From assembly GCA_037349315.1 (NCBI GenBank), contig JBAIAC010000026.1, positions 24,271,501 to 24,335,500 on the forward strand: 64,000 nt of DNA, read 5' to 3'. This document shows positions 1-12,740 of the stretch, one piece after another (within the stretch, counting starts at the first letter, position 1; every line of letters starts with the position of its first letter). Made by a program: the position numbers and the translations under genes. The notes beneath the pieces are model-generated. The model was not told where the DNA came from and did no database searches. It worked only from the letters and a program-made list of their open reading frames with translations. This DNA is from Chelydra serpentina. Its lineage: Eukaryota; Chordata; Testudines; Chelydridae.

Positions 1-1436
1 ACCTTTGCAGTGCAGGATCCCTGAAGCACTAAGCACTACAAATAGATTTCTTTCTGCCCTGCCCACCATGCTGCGGCCATCATGAGAGAACAGTAAATTG
101 GCCCTGTGCTGCCCCTGAGCAAGGGGAATTCTTCCCCAGTCCACTGTGTCTCCTTTAGACTCCTACACAATGTCAGAACAGCATATGAGCACAGCATGGG
201 CACCAGGATCGGTGCCTTAGATTGTGAGCTCTTTGACACAGGGACTATATCTTTACTTGCTATGTAAGGCATCATGCATTCCTATGTTACCAGTCCTGCC
301 AACCCCAAGTATTCAAAAATCATGAGTTAGACCTCAAAATCATTGGCTTAAAAACATGAGACTTTTAGAAATAATAAAAATAATTAATGTTGGGTATTTT
401 GTATTCGCTTTCAGGTTTAGGGTCACATTTACAGTCTTTTCTCTGCATCCATGCGGGCTAGAAAGTTACTTTAAAAAAGGAATGGAAGCTGCGATTCTCA
501 GGTGCTCACAAGAACTGGGGCCTCATGTAAAACTCCAAATACCATAAGCATGCAATAAAAACAAGATAATTGACAACACTAATTATTAAACAACAATAAC
601 AAATCCATCGATATCAAGGGATCTGTTCCTCACCTCTAAATTTACCCTAGGATAAAACTCAGTAGATGAGTCTCATCCAGGAGGCCCGCTTTCTTTTACT
701 GTCTTAAGAAAAGAACAATTCGCCCTGTGTGTAAAATTACAGAAGTGCCAAAAGGAAACAAAAAGATTCAAAATCTTTTTGAGCTTCTCCTAAACTCGCC
801 TGTGGCCTACACATCCACATTCCTCCCTCTGGGTCTAGCTCTGGACATCTGCCATGGAGATTTTCTGTAGGGGGGGAGGCTCTCCACTGTTTTACCCATG
901 CCCCAGATAGGGAGCTATAAACCTGCTTTGGGCCCTTTTGCACTCATATGACCTGTTCACCTTGGGGGGCACACTCAGTCCCCCTGCAGAGGGCCTGCAC
1001 AAGACCCAGTAGCAATGCGAGTGGTGCTGCTTTTCAGGAGTGGCAGCAAAGCAGGGAGAATTACAAGGATCCAGTGGGTCAAATAAACCAACCAACAAAC
1101 CCCATATTGGGGTGTGGAAGGGCAGCAGCAAGGGTTAGCTCTGCAATCACAGTGCCCCTATGGGTCTCCCTCCCCTTCCCCCCACCCAATCCCCCCCAAG
1201 CTTGATCGCTCAGGCTTTGTGCAGGGAAGGGTGAATTTCTAGGGCTTTCGATTATTTCAGGAAGGAAAAAAAAATCAGTGCCAAATTCCTTTGAAAAGAA
1301 GATACTGCCTGTTGGCAGAAGCCACTTTTCACAGGCTTCAACCGTTTGAAATATGAAACACTGAAAAGTGGCTACTGTGGATGTGCTGTATTCTTCTTTT
1401 CAAAGAAACCTGGCACAGAATTTTACTCCCCTGTTT
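1..1436. other. Non-coding, no gene recognised
   Basis: Intronic or intergenic vertebrate sequence. The ORFs here are short, lack recognisable domains and show no splice-flanked coding pattern. No transposon was recognised apart from possible old, diverged fragments. Confidence 0.55.
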
Positions 1437-1506
1437 TAGGACCCAATCCTGCATTCCTTTCACGCCCAGACTCCCACTGATTTCAAGGAATGCAGGATCG
1501 GATCCT
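1437..1506. repeat. Short fold-back repeat
   Basis: The left arm AGGACCCAATCCTGCATTCC near 1437 pairs with the reverse complement of the right arm ending at 1506 at about 18 of 20 positions. The centre contains CCCACTGATTTC. It belongs to a recurrent group of small palindromic sequences in this window built around 'atcctgca' and 'tgacttcaatggg' phrases. These look like one or a few old MITE-like families of reptile genomes. Confidence 0.55.
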
Positions 1507-3731
1507 AAATGTGTGCTTCATGTATGCAATAGTCCCTCATGGTTACCATTTATTGAGCTTTAAAAACCATGTTTGGAATTGCAGGCTCATCTAACAGGCC
1601 AGAATGGTTGTAAAGATCTTTCATTATTTCAGGAAAAATGCCTGGTGTGTGTATACACACATTCACACATTTTTCTGGTTCCAGACTGAAGGAATGCCAC
1701 CCGCCCCAAGCATCAAGATGCATCAAAATATTTCAGAGCTCTGCCCTGATGTCTAATAAAGAAAGAACTAAATGTAACTTTGCTATTTAAAAAACAAAAC
1801 CCAACATATGAGCAGCTGTATCCCATGCATAGTTTGACAGAGAACTTTTGTAAAGCCCTTTAAAAAAATTGAGTTGATTAAGACAAAACAAAGTCTTACA
1901 TTGCTATTTCTGAGGATGCTGTATATTAAGTTACTAGGCTATTACGATGCAAATCTCAAATGTACAAGCTCCTTACTTGGCCATAAACACAAAACAGTAT
2001 ACATTGTCTTTTCAGAAGAAAAGGTTTGCTGCTAAAATAGCAGAAGCCCTACGTAAATAAGCAACATTCTTTCTGCCTGAGGTCACTGACTTGCCCTATT
2101 CAATTTCAGCCTAGTCTGGGATTTGACAATCTAAGCAGGGGAGAGGCCCTTTCCTTTTTTTCAAAAGAATGCTGGGATTTTATTTGAAATTTAAACTCTT
2201 GCAAACAAAAGGTGGCATCGAACGCTAGAGGCCTGTGAAGGTGGAGTACAGGATGTGTATTGTTTTCTCCCTTTACATAGATTCTTTCAGGAAAGAGCAT
2301 TCAGAGCCTGTGAACAAATTCTAATAAAATATTATCAGGTAGATAGAAAGAGTAGGATTTTTTAAAAAAATATTCATGCAGGGCAATCATAGCAAACATT
2401 TTCAAGTTATAATATTAAATAATGTTTTTTAAAATTCTGAATTTAATGTACCCAAATTTTCACTGTCACCTATAATTAACATTATTATTTTAATATGCGT
2501 CTTTATGTCAGAATTGCAGATTAATTTTGATTTTGTGGTTGTACAGCTATTACAAAATCAAAATTCATTTTGTATCTCTACATCAAGCCAGTCTACCTTA
2601 GCGGGTCAAAAGTTTATCTAGGCTCTCTGTCTGTCCATTAGTAGTTTGTCCACACTATGGTATCTGGGTGCAAACAAAAGTATAAAATTCTTTAGGGCAA
2701 AATTCAACGTATGGCCTGTTGGCCTAACTGTCCATTGCCCTGCACTGCGTGTGGTCATTTCCATCTGTGCAAACTCCTACCACAAGAAAATGATGGTGTT
2801 CCACACCCACTTTGCAGGGGTATACATGAGTCTACATCGGGGCAGATCTGCAGCCGGTATAAACGGTCATAGCTATGCTGACATCAATGGAGCCATGACA
2901 ATTTACACCTGCCGAGGAGCTCCCCCAAGACAGATCTTGTCTTCACTAGGAAAAAGCTTTGTTCTTACTATGTGTTAGCTAGTGCATGGTACAATCCAAG
3001 TGAAGACAAGGGGGCTGTAGTATTAACACGGTACCAGATCAAGGTATCAACTGGATGCTCCCCCGAGTATTTACCTTGATGCACTAATATTTTAAAACAA
3101 CAACCTGTCTTGTCTTTTTGGATTCTTGTCTGTCTGGATTTTACCTCATGTTAGTGACCACAATGTAATTAGGCCAAGTCAAACCCTGGTGGGCACTACA
3201 GTGTTCACTTTGCCTAGCTACATCGTGGTAAAAACTGCCTGCGCGTTGTCTCCACTAGGGTCATACAGTGAGATGGTTATCTTACTATAAAAGCCCACTG
3301 GTTTTCGGCAACACAGACCCAGCCGTAGTACATTGTTTGCTTTAGTGTGGAATTCTCTCTCCCTTTCCTACGCTCCAGTCACGTTATTAAACCAAAGTAA
3401 CGCAATGCTGTTGGGACAAGAAGGGACTCTGTGGCCCTTAGGTGGGGGAAGAATGTTGTATTAGGTACATTATGAACCCAAGAGACATTTTCAATCTTTC
3501 ATGCAATGTGAGAAGCTGAAAATTTGGCAGATGTTTCCTTTCTCTCCTTATATATTTATCCAGTCTATTCTACCCTTTGTTTCCAGTGGAGGACATAAAT
3601 TATTTCCATGGATCTTAAACGGAAGAACTTATATTGAAAAAGAATTTATAAAATTTAAGTCAAGCATGTGTTTAAAAACTGAGCAGCAACAGCTTGAGTT
3701 AATTTAATAGCTATTTATTTTATCTATATAC
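1507..3731. other. Non-coding, no gene recognised
   Basis: AT-rich sequence, with the densest AT stretch at about 2300-2600. The 110-codon ORF at 2646-2978 has no recognisable domain and no convincing splice context, so it is treated as chance. Phrases such as 'tgtccacacta' near 2646 hint at a decayed MITE but no termini could be defined. Confidence 0.5.
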
Positions 3732-4076
3732 CTCGCTGTAAGCTAGTCGGGGGATATACTGGCTGAGAAAGACAAAGAAAAGCCCCAAACCATAGTTCAG
3801 TTCAGGTCCCTTTCCACAGGGCTAGCTTTATTAATAACACAGAAGATTAAAACAAAGGCAAAGCAAGTCAGAACACTTGGTAACCACCAGAGCCTTTTCC
3901 AGCATTCAGCAAGCCAGGAGAGGATACTCCTTCCCCCCTAGGAAGCTCCCAGTGCAGCAGCTTTCCCTTTGCTTTCATAGCCCTGCCCCATCACCCATGT
4001 GACAGGCAGGGAATCTGGGCTTTTCGTGTAACCCATTACATGCTGGAGTTTAAGGGGTTGTCTTATACACTGCCAC
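3732..4076 (-). mobile_element. LTR-like retroelement fragment (tentative)
   Basis: Read on the minus strand this begins TGTGGCAGTG (+ strand about 4076), carries an AATAAA signal within 'ttattaataaagctagccc' (+ strand about 3828-3840), and runs on to a pyrimidine-rich 3' part. TG start, polyadenylation signal and length of about 345 bp suit a solo LTR. No convincing target-site duplication, primer-binding site or coding region was found, so the class and the ends are uncertain. Confidence 0.35.
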
Positions 4077-5640
4077 ACCACCCAACATCTGAGTGAATGT
4101 TGATTTTATATAACAAATACATACAAAATCAAGCTGGTGCTTTCCCAGCCTGCCAGACTCAGGAAATAAAACTCTGCCTCACCTCTCAACCTCCCTACTC
4201 CCCTTGAAAATGCCCTGTCACCAGCCCCCTCCATTTAACATGGGGGCTCTTAGTTCAAGCACATCAGCTGATCGCAGCTGCTGTAGTGTCCTAGAGGGAT
4301 AAGCCAGGACCCAAACTATTTAGAGTTTTATACGTCAAAGTCAACACCTTGAGCTGCACCTGGAAACAAACTGGATGCGACCTGAAGTGGAAGCCTGTGC
4401 AAACCACAGAGCACAGCTGCAACGGTTATTTGTATTGCAATAGAACCTTGGAGCCTCAGTCAGGAGTCTTGCTAGACACTGTGCAGACAGGCCCTGAAAA
4501 GTAGCCTCTGCCCCAAAGAGTTTACACGCTCCACATATGTGCACCCTGTGGGGAATATTGCTAAGTAAGGGGACCACTGAATTCTGAACTAGCTGAAGTT
4601 TCCAAGTGACCTTCACATACAGTTTACTGCTATAATCCATCCTCAAAGTGACTTGCAGTAGGTCTCTATCCAAAGGAAAAGGTTGCAACCTTCTAGTCAA
4701 GCTCTCTTGGTCCCTGCTTGCTATCTGAATAACCAGAATCAGCTGGGGAGCCAACACAGCCCCATGTTGCAAACTCTCTCAGCTGAGGGGGCTCCTAAAT
4801 TGCCTCCAGTTCCTTCCCCCAGCCTATTAACATCACCTCTCTGTCACTTAAATTGAGCCTCAAACTAGCTAGCTCTCAGCACAACCGGGCTCTTGTCTAG
4901 ACAATGACAAATCTGATCAACAGCAGATCTGATGAAATAAAGACAAGAAGCAGAGTGTCACCTGCATACTCCCTCTCTCTGCTAATATTTTATATACACG
5001 CTGTGCACACTGGGTGGACAAGACCAAATCTTGTGGCAAGCTGCAACAGAGATTCCTGAAGGCAATTGCCCAAAACTACCCTCTGAGTCCTCCGAGACAA
5101 GAACAGATCTGCACAAGAAAAAGCTTGCTTTCTTCCTGCCAGCAAACTTACGTGCGTCAACTCCTCACTGTCAAGGGCATCAAAAGCTGCTGCTAACAAA
5201 TCTAAACGAATCCGTATGGACACTTTATTTGAGTCATATCCAGAAAGAGATCATCAGCCAACACACCCAGTACAGTCTCTGTGCCCTATCTATCTATGTG
5301 TAAAACCAAATAGGAAGAGGTCAACCACATCTGAAGACCCGAGGTGTGGCCAGGGTTGTGTCACTGTCTCAATACTCAAATTCTCATTTCCACAAAATGG
5401 AACATCAGCAACAAGACCATGACGGCGGAGATTCTCATGCAATAGCCCAGTCACTATTTCATTAAATGATGGAAACCCTTTCCCATCCTGAAAGGACGTA
5501 TTGGCAATCTCCAGCAACAACAGACCTAGTGACGACGCCCTGCTGAACTTTGCCAGCCACTGACTTGGGACTACAGCTATGAGTTCAGTGCGTGACACTG
5601 TTTGAAGCTCTGCATTTGCCCATTCCCACAGGCAAAGTTC
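4077..5640. repeat. Probable old interspersed repeat, class unknown
   Basis: Phrases such as 'gtcaacaccttgagctgcacc' (4340-4362) and 'cctctgccccaaagag' (4506-4521) look like decayed dispersed repeats seen in amniote genomes. Overlapping ORFs on both strands (4341-4772, 4990-5598) show no recognised domain. I cannot name the family or fix the boundaries; the call rests on wording recalled from other reptile sequence. Confidence 0.3.
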
Positions 5641-6283
5641 GATCCTGTCCCCGTTTACGAGGTCTTATCAACAAAGCAGATGGAAAGTTCTTAATAGTCT
5701 GAAACACTCAACTCTGAATTTGAGCAGAGAGGCATCCCAGATTCACCAGGCACTTTGTCACTCAGGCCAGTTGCTTTGATTCCCATAGTAAAGACAAAGC
5801 AATTTTCTTTGCTTCTTAGATCCTCAGTCCTTCAAAAATTCTTTATCTTGCAATCAGTCAGAATCAGACTGTAACTTCCCCCACCAGCCTCCCAGCCACC
5901 TTCCCGATCCCTTCATCTGTCAGGAGCCATCTGTATACCATGGTGACATGGGAGAGCGAAGCAGAGGAAGAGGGGACATCACAGCAATAGCTGAGCACAA
6001 AAGGCCTTTGAGAATATTGATAAAGTGGTTTGTTAACCAAAAAGCATTCTCATTCAGACCCATCTGAAACCAAAATGGTTAAGAAAGCTTAGGAAAGCTT
6101 CAACACCCTGATAAACTTTTGAAATAGTATCACGATAGATAGCGGAACAGTAAAACAATGTGCAAGCTTTCAAAAACACATATTCTTAGTTACAGAATAT
6201 TTACTACTACGTCAATTATTTACTACTAAACTTTAGGAAACAGACCTGCCAGCTCAATGACAACAGAACAAACTCTTCTTTTA
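5641..6283. other. Non-coding, no gene recognised
   Basis: No domain, RNA gene or transposon terminus recognised. A short duplicated phrase 'tatttactacta' occurs twice around 6199-6230. Confidence 0.5.
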
Positions 6284-6376
6284 TTTACACTGGTGTAAAG
6301 CTGGAGTAACTCTCTTGAAGCCAATGATCTTACTCCAGATTTATACTAATGTAAATGAGAGCAGAATCTGGCCTAT
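6284..6376. repeat. Fold-back repeat of the 'gcagaatctggcc' family
   Basis: The segment runs from 'acactggtgtaaagctggag' through 'cttactccagatttatact' to 'gagcagaatctggcc'. The two halves are loosely inverted copies (ctggagtaac against cttactccag). Related wording recurs at 33835, 50210 and 53060, indicating a dispersed palindromic repeat. Confidence 0.55.
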
Positions 6377-8658
6377 GATCTTTGATATCTATCTGATCAC
6401 CTTTTTTGTGTGTTTTGTTGTGGTCAAAAATGACTGACAACTATGTTAATTAAACATACTTTATGAGCAACGAAAAGAGAGTTGGAGCTTGCCAGGTTAC
6501 CCAATGTTTTTTTTTAAATCAGAAAACTGTCCTGTAAAATATACCATGCTCAAGTTTCTGTGAAAAAAAAAAAGATCCTGTCTTCTCCACCTTTTTGGAT
6601 GATATTCTGAGGTTATGTTAAAACCAAAATACATGCAACTTTCAAGACATAGAATAAAGAGCTGCATAGGTAAGACTCTGATAGTATGCTCACTTCTTTT
6701 GGCACTCAAGTACAATAAGGATATTGTTTCTTTAATACTATTCTTTTCTTTAAGAAGTATGTGAGGTTTCAGCCAACTCTCCCTAACGATTAGTTCAGGA
6801 TGAATGTACTTAACTCAGGATTCAACTGGAAAGAACCCAAGTAGATGCAATCAATTTTCCACTAAATCCACTTCCTTCCTCTCTTCCCTACCCAGCATGA
6901 GCCATCAACCCACCACTAGCTATAACCAGTCATGGGTGACTAAGACAATGAAAACCTCTGGATGTCTTTCAGCCTCTCTTATATCTAGCTTGGCCACTCC
7001 CTCTTTTGATTTTTCTAGTTGTCCATATTCTCATATCCTATTCACTAGCCCAAACCAAAATGCAGATATTTACAAAACTACAATAGCCCACAAACACCAG
7101 ACTTAATGGTTGTTATAAAACCATGGGGTCAATCATCAAAAAATGTAGGGAATCAACTTTGTAAATTCTACTAATACTGGAGTATCTTCTTCCTTTATAC
7201 AGTAGATAGTACATATACAATCAGCATAACATCTAAGGTTAGTCCAGTGAAAGATGTCAGTAACAGAGTTCTTTATACACCAAACTGCTCTTAAAAATAT
7301 GCTATCGTGTTTTAATTTTATAAGCTGCTGCTGTGACTATGCTATTGCTGTATTTTAATAGCACCCCCCTCCCAAAAAAACCCCAAATAAATCTAAGCAA
7401 AGTAAGATTGCTGAGGCTTTTCCCACAGAGCTCAAGTCTCCTTTGAGCCACACTGCCTGAAAGAAGAACATTTGTAAAGCCAGCAGATGATTTGCTACTA
7501 GTATTAACCCAGGGGTAATAAAAAATATGTTTTTGACTTTTTTGAAAGCAAGGTTTAGAAAATATGATCTCTGGCTCTAATCTACACACCTTCTTGGGAG
7601 TTTAACTGGATGACCACCACCCCCTCCAAAAAGTGTGCAAATTCCCTTTCATTAAATAACTCACTGAAACAGCAAACTGAGTCCCTGTTGGCTATGTATT
7701 CTTTAAGCTACTTTCCTTTTTTCTTCTCTGAAGACTGCTGCGCCGTTAATACTGATCCAGCAAATTGTTTCCATAGGTTTGATTTTACATTACTGCAGAT
7801 CTTAAGGTCAGTAACCCACTGACTTTCTCAAAGAAATTATTTGGGCTATTTCCAGGCAGGAATTTCTCAGGGAACTCAGCTGGAAGAACTACAGTACAGA
7901 ATACCTAGGCAGTAAATTGAATGAAATGGTCATAGTCACATTACCATATCCAATCTGGTACTAAAAATGAGGACACACTTCTGTGTTAAAATTCATCATT
8001 TAGACATAGCTATCAGTTATTAACAATTATTGTTATGAACTTCAAATCCATTCCTATTTTTGCAGTAGTGTTCACTTTAGATGCTTGTTGCTCTCTGCAG
8101 TATATGTAGAATTAAAAGGTCTAGCAAACCTTCTTGCTGTTGGCTTTATTCTGCATATGTGCAGGACAAGTTTGAGTCACACATAACACTTGAGTTAGTG
8201 AAGACTTTAGAAGCCAATAGGCTAGCTGGTGATTTTATTTCTTCCTCCAGGAGACATCTGAAAACAGGTTCTTTGTTCCTTTCATCTGCTCTCACTGTTG
8301 ATTACCCACTTGAATTCATAATCTTGCTAGTGGCGTCACAATCATGTATTATCATTTATAATAATGTACTGCACCTGTTTACATGATGCCCGATAAAAAA
8401 AGTCTGTGCCCTTAAGACTTTACAATTTAAGATGGATAAGTAAAACAGGAGATGAACCCTGGCACTATAGCCCAGGGTAGGGAGAGTGATGGAAATTTAC
8501 TGGTGACGAAAACAAGGAAGGAAATATTCTTGAAAGAAGTGAGTTTGAAGGAGAAAAGGAAGGAAGCGGGAGACTGTTCCAAGCACAGGATACAAGGCAC
8601 AAAGCAAAGAGTGAATGAAACAAACAAAAGGAGCAGTAACCTGAGAGGATAGTGAAGC
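6377..8658. other. Non-coding, no gene recognised
   Basis: Mostly single-copy-looking, AT-rich sequence. The ORFs of 95-101 codons (6804-7106, 7302-7589, 8081-8386) carry no recognisable domains. At 8385-8440 'gtgcccttaagactttacaatttaa' resembles the recurrent 'ccctgccccaaagagcttacaatctaa' amniote repeat phrase also found near 4500 and 18780. The last 8 bases are one copy of the next element's target duplication. Confidence 0.5.
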
Positions 8659-8783
8659 TAGGGTGACCAGACAGCAAATGTGAAAAATCAGGACAGGGGC
8701 TGGGGGGGTAATAGGACTCTATATAAGAAAAAGACCCCAAAATCGGGACTGTCCCTATAAAATCGGGACATCTGGTCACCCTA
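8659..8783. mobile_element. 125-bp hAT-like MITE
   Basis: Terminal inverted repeats TAGGGTGACCAG and CTGGTCACCCTA are flanked by a perfect 8-bp duplication AGTGAAGC at 8651-8658 and 8784-8791. The interior reads 'caaatgtgaaaaatcagg' ... 'tataagaaaaagacccc' ... 'gggactgtccctataaaatc'. A second full-length copy lies at 41964 and an interrupted one at 50368. It is non-autonomous and the 8-bp duplication is typical of hAT transposases. Confidence 0.9.
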
Positions 8784-9514
8784 AGTGAAGCGTGTATGGT
8801 GGGAGTGGGTAAGGAGGAAGAAACAACCCCTGAGATGTAGGTGAGGACCAGACTATGTAGTGCCTTGAAGGGGAGGAGTATGAATTTGATGTGCAAAGAC
8901 TGAGGGAGACCATGGAGGAATGAAGGTGTGGGTGGGGGATGGCATGGTCAGATTAGCGGGAGAGGAAATAATGTTCAGAGTAACCAGGTTGGAAGAGGTT
9001 TGTCACATAAAAGTAGAACGTAATGGGGACATAAAACATATTGAGCCAGATCCTCAGTTGATGCATAGCAGCATAGCTCCATTATATTCTCATTGTACAT
9101 TTTTAAAGCCTCCTGGTGCCTTGTATTCTTGACACTTCTGTCTGTCCCCGAGTTCAGAAAGTTACAACTTCCTGTGAGCTGTCACTTCAATCATAGCAGT
9201 TTTCCTCTGATGAAAAGAAGCCTCTTTAAAGGCCCTTGTAAAATGATGCTGTTCTCTGCATGAGACTGTCCAAAATCCACTGACGTCAGTGGCAAGATTC
9301 CCTTCGTCTTCGGTGAACTTTGGATCAAGACCTGTATCTCAGAACTTCAGGGCTTTTCTTTTTTTAAAGTAATTGGAAGACTTTTAGTTAGAGCAATAGT
9401 AGTAGTTACTGTCTTTGACTTTATGGCTTGCCCTCACCTACTGCCATCACTGACCCATGATGCTGAGGGCTCTCTGCATCTCTCAGAAGGTGCTCAGCAC
9501 CTTGCAGGATTGAG
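8784..9514. other. Non-coding; possible old repeat at 8795-9010
   Basis: The stretch 'gtagtgccttgaaggggagg' ... 'gatggcatggtcagattagc' resembles a decayed dispersed repeat; similar wording ('agttggatggtgacatggtc') occurs at 13668-13686. No gene is supported in either strand. Confidence 0.4.
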
Positions 9515-9522
9515 CCCTACAG

Positions 9523-10031
9523 CAAGGGTGGGCAAACTATGGCCCGGGGGCCGCATCTGGCCCTCCAGATGTTTTAATTTGGCCCTCGAGCTCCCACCGG
9601 GGAGTGGGGTCCGGGGCTTGCCCTGTTCCGGCACTCCAATTGGAGCCGCAGGGGCAGCGGCCAGGGCAGCACGCAGAGACACCTGGCCGTGCCTTCCCGT
9701 AGGAGCTGGAGTGGGGACATGCTGCTGCTTCTGGGAGCTGCTTGAGGTAAGCGCTGCCCAGAGCCTGCACCCCTGACTCCCTCCCATGCCCCAACCCCCT
9801 CTGCCCCAGCCCTGATCCCCTTCCCGCCCTCCGAACCCCTCGGTCCCAGCCCGGAGCACCCTTTCACACCCTGAACTCCTCATTTTTGGCCCCACCCTAG
9901 AGCCCACACCCCCAGCTGAAGCCCTCACCCCCTCCTGCACCCCAACCCCCAATTTTATGAGCATTCATGGCCCGCCATACAATTTCCATACCCAGATGTG
10001 GCCCTCGGGCCAAAAAGTTTGCCCACTCCTG
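9523..10031. mobile_element. 509-bp hAT-like MITE with GC-rich interior
   Basis: The ends 'caagggtgggcaaactat' and 'aaagtttgcccactcctg' form inverted repeats. They are flanked by CCCTACAG (9515-9522) and CCCTACAA (10032-10039), an 8-bp duplication matching at 7 of 8. The interior is very GC-rich, with 'tggccctccagatg' / 'agatgtggccctcgggcc' at the two ends. It belongs to the same terminal-repeat group as 16625-17170. The overlapping ORFs of up to 156 codons inside are composition artefacts. Confidence 0.88.
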
Positions 10032-11355
10032 CCCTACAATGTTAAAGATACCACCCATCATTCTGCTCTTTGTGAAACAATGGGAGCCTACAAGGATGTG
10101 GTGGTGTCAACGCAGTCACACGTTTCACTGTTTTAGTTAGCAACAGAATCATTTGATTATTAATGCACCAGTAGGTTAGTGGCTGAAAGTTTCAAATTAA
10201 ATACTCATGACTCCCATGGAAGTTGGTGGCAATTTACATCTGAGTTAGGGCTGCAGGATGGGGGCCTCTACTTTGAGTATAAAGTGTATGAAATGTTTGT
10301 GCATAAAGAAAGCAGACCTGTGTGTCAACCAGTTGCTGAATTTCTGATTGGGCAAACGCTGCACATTAAGGAGCAGTTCCTGCATTCAAAGTTCTTCTCG
10401 AGATCAGTTGGAGTTTGGGGTATGCAAGGAATGCAGGATTAGGCCCAGAATTACTGCATTTTATATTCTAGCATCCCTCTCCCTCTTTAAAAAAAAAAAT
10501 CATTCTTTTTCTTCTAATGTATTTAAATTTTAAATAAGAAAGATGCTGACCAGGCAAATCTTGTGAGCTAGGAAATCCCAACAGCAAGTTGACAGCTTTA
10601 GGATACACCATATAACGTTCATGTATTAGAGATCAGCTCCAGTATGTTAGAATGCTTTCATCACACACAAAAGAACACTAATTTTTAGACATGCATTGAT
10701 ATTCCAGTGCAGATCACATTATCTGTGTCAGCTGCCAAAGCACATTGGCTGAGTTAAATAAGACACAGGGTTTTTGCTGACTCCCAAATGGACTCAGTAA
10801 TGTATAGACTGAGTGGTACTGAATGAGGTCTGGACATTGGCCATGGAGTCTCCTCTAATAAAAGCTGGGATGAGGTGGGGAGGTTTTCTGGAGGTTTGTG
10901 TTTAAATTTTATTTAATGTACTTAATTGAGCACAGTGGGATTGTGTTTGGGGCATGAAGATTTAAAATTCCAATGTGCATCAAGCCAACATGATGCAACC
11001 TTTCCAATGCATCTACGTACAAGGTTCAACCTAGTAAGACCAGGGGAATTACTTAACTCAGTAGCACCTGACAGGAATTTTCTTACCAGTATTAGCATAG
11101 AGCTCAAGGTCAAAATAAAATAGTTTTACTTCAGAACTACTCCTCCTCTCACACAGCTGAGTGGAATAAGCCTATCTAGAGTGAACCCCACCATATTACT
11201 TCAGTTCTGACTGTGCTCTTTCAGAGCCTGTTCATGCTTCATTGAAGTCAGTGGGAGCTGGATCAGGCCTCTACGGAGCATGTGAGAAACCAAGAGCCCA
11301 TTCCTGTTCCCAGTGAAGTCAAGCAGAGTTTTGCCACTGATTGCAACTGAACCAG
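10032..11355. other. Non-coding, no gene recognised
   Basis: No transposon ends or domains seen. ORFs at 10179-10442 and 10922-11123 look like chance. Around 11225-11265 the phrase 'cattgaagtcagtgggagctggatcagg' belongs to the recurrent fold-back repeat vocabulary of the window. Confidence 0.5.
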
Positions 11356-11363
11356 TATTTGAC

Positions 11364-11585
11364 CAGTAGCGTAGCCAGGGGGGGAACAGGGGGAGCAGCC
11401 GCTCCTCCTGTGAGCAGAAGCGGCGCCTTAAAGACCCGGAGTGAGTGAGGACCCACCGAAGACCCGGAGTGAGGACCCGCCGCCGAAGTGCCGCCGAAGA
11501 CCCGGAGCGCCGCCGGGTGAGTACAGGGAGAGGTGCCTTTTTATAGCGCTGCTCCCCCTGCGCTCTGGACCTGGCTGCGCTACTG
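11364..11585. mobile_element. 222-bp hAT-like MITE, GC-rich
   Basis: Inverted termini CAGTAGCGTAGCCAGG and CCTGGCTGCGCTACTG are flanked by a perfect 8-bp duplication TATTTGAC at 11356-11363 and 11586-11593. The interior holds repeats of 'gaagacccggagtgag' and 'gccgccgaag' type. It has the same termini as the 705-bp element at 32004, with which it shares the 'gctgctccccctg' theme. Confidence 0.92.
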
Positions 11586-11593
11586 TATTTGAC

Positions 11594-12549
11594 CCTAGGT
11601 AAAGAGAACTCTAAAAGGCCTTAGTGGAAGCTCTGGTCAGAGGCAGGATTTTCACAAAATGAGATAGTTACTTGTAGCAAAAAAAGGTGGGTTTTGGGGG
11701 CTAAAATCAAATTTACTGACTTTCTTCCTATGCTGTTGATTTCTGGGAGAGTGTGTGTGTGTGGGTGGGGGGGAGAAGGGGGCAGACAATTTCTCTTACC
11801 TGGGCAACAGCCTGGCTAAAACTCTCGAAGAAGTGAATGATGGGAAACAGTTCTGATCACTGGTAAATATCTCTGGAAAGTAACCTACACAGAAGTCAGT
11901 TTTACCCAAACCAAGTTGTATCCTGGTAGTTTTATAACACTAAGTTTAGAAGTAAACAAAACAGCCAAGGCATGTTAAATACCAGGGGTCAACTGAAGCA
12001 CTTTCATTGGTGCCCAAGGACAGCCCACTGTAGTTATAATTGGCCAATCCTCCAGGGTCCTTTCATTTAAATGAGAAAGAATTTATGGCTGTTTATGTAG
12101 GCCTCACGCCAACCCTGTTTCTCTGATAAGCTGCTCGGGTGCGTTTGTGTCTCACATCCGATTTCGAGTCCTATGGACATTGGAGACAGCATTCCTTGGA
12201 TACTTAAAATAAATTAAAAACACAACCTTCAGCATGGACACAAGAATGAGAAAGTTATTCATGTGGCCCAGGCTCTAAGATCTCTGGGGAGTGGTGCTGG
12301 GAAAATAGTCTTTTGAAAACCTTACATTACTCTTCTTATTTAATGACATATAATCTTCAAGATAGTCTTTTATAAACTGTAAATGTTCCTTATTGAGCAA
12401 GTAATTATTTTCAGTGGCATGCTGCAGCAGCTGTAGGGTCTGGCTGACAGAGACTATGAATGCTCTCTCCAGATAAAATACATATATCTAGAATACAATA
12501 ATTATTACTACTAGTAATGATTTACAAGACTTTGCACTTCTTTAGTTCT
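11594..12549. other. Non-coding, no gene recognised
   Basis: Includes a (GT)-rich and G-rich run at 11749-11780. No coding potential or transposon termini recognised. Confidence 0.5.
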
Positions 12550-12740
12550 TCCATCTCAGCATCTCCAAGTGCTTTACAAATATTAATGAAATTAGCCTAA
12601 TATCAACCATATGTGGTAGGCAAGAATAATTATTTCCATCTGGACAAAAATGAGGCATAGCGCTTAAGTGATTTGTTCAAGATTACACAGGAAGTCTGTA
12701 GCAGAGCTAGGAATAAAACCCACAATCCTGTGCTTTAACC
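12550..12740 (+). repeat. MIR-like SINE relic
   Basis: The order of phrases matches the core and tail of MIR/CORE-type SINEs: 'aagtgctttacaaat', 'tatgtggtaggcaagaataattatt', 'gaggcatag', 'gtgatttgttcaagattacacagg', 'agcagagctaggaataaaaccc'. It is strongly diverged, as expected for an ancient amniote element. No target duplication is detectable. Confidence 0.7.

Noticed and set aside
2646..2978. 110-codon ORF, first thought a small secreted protein
   Set aside because: No signal peptide, no splice signals, no recognised domain, and stop-free length is within chance for vertebrate intron.
4341..5598. Possible coding exons on both strands
   Set aside because: Both strands are open in several frames and the segment appears to be old repeat; no splice-flanked conserved motif was found.
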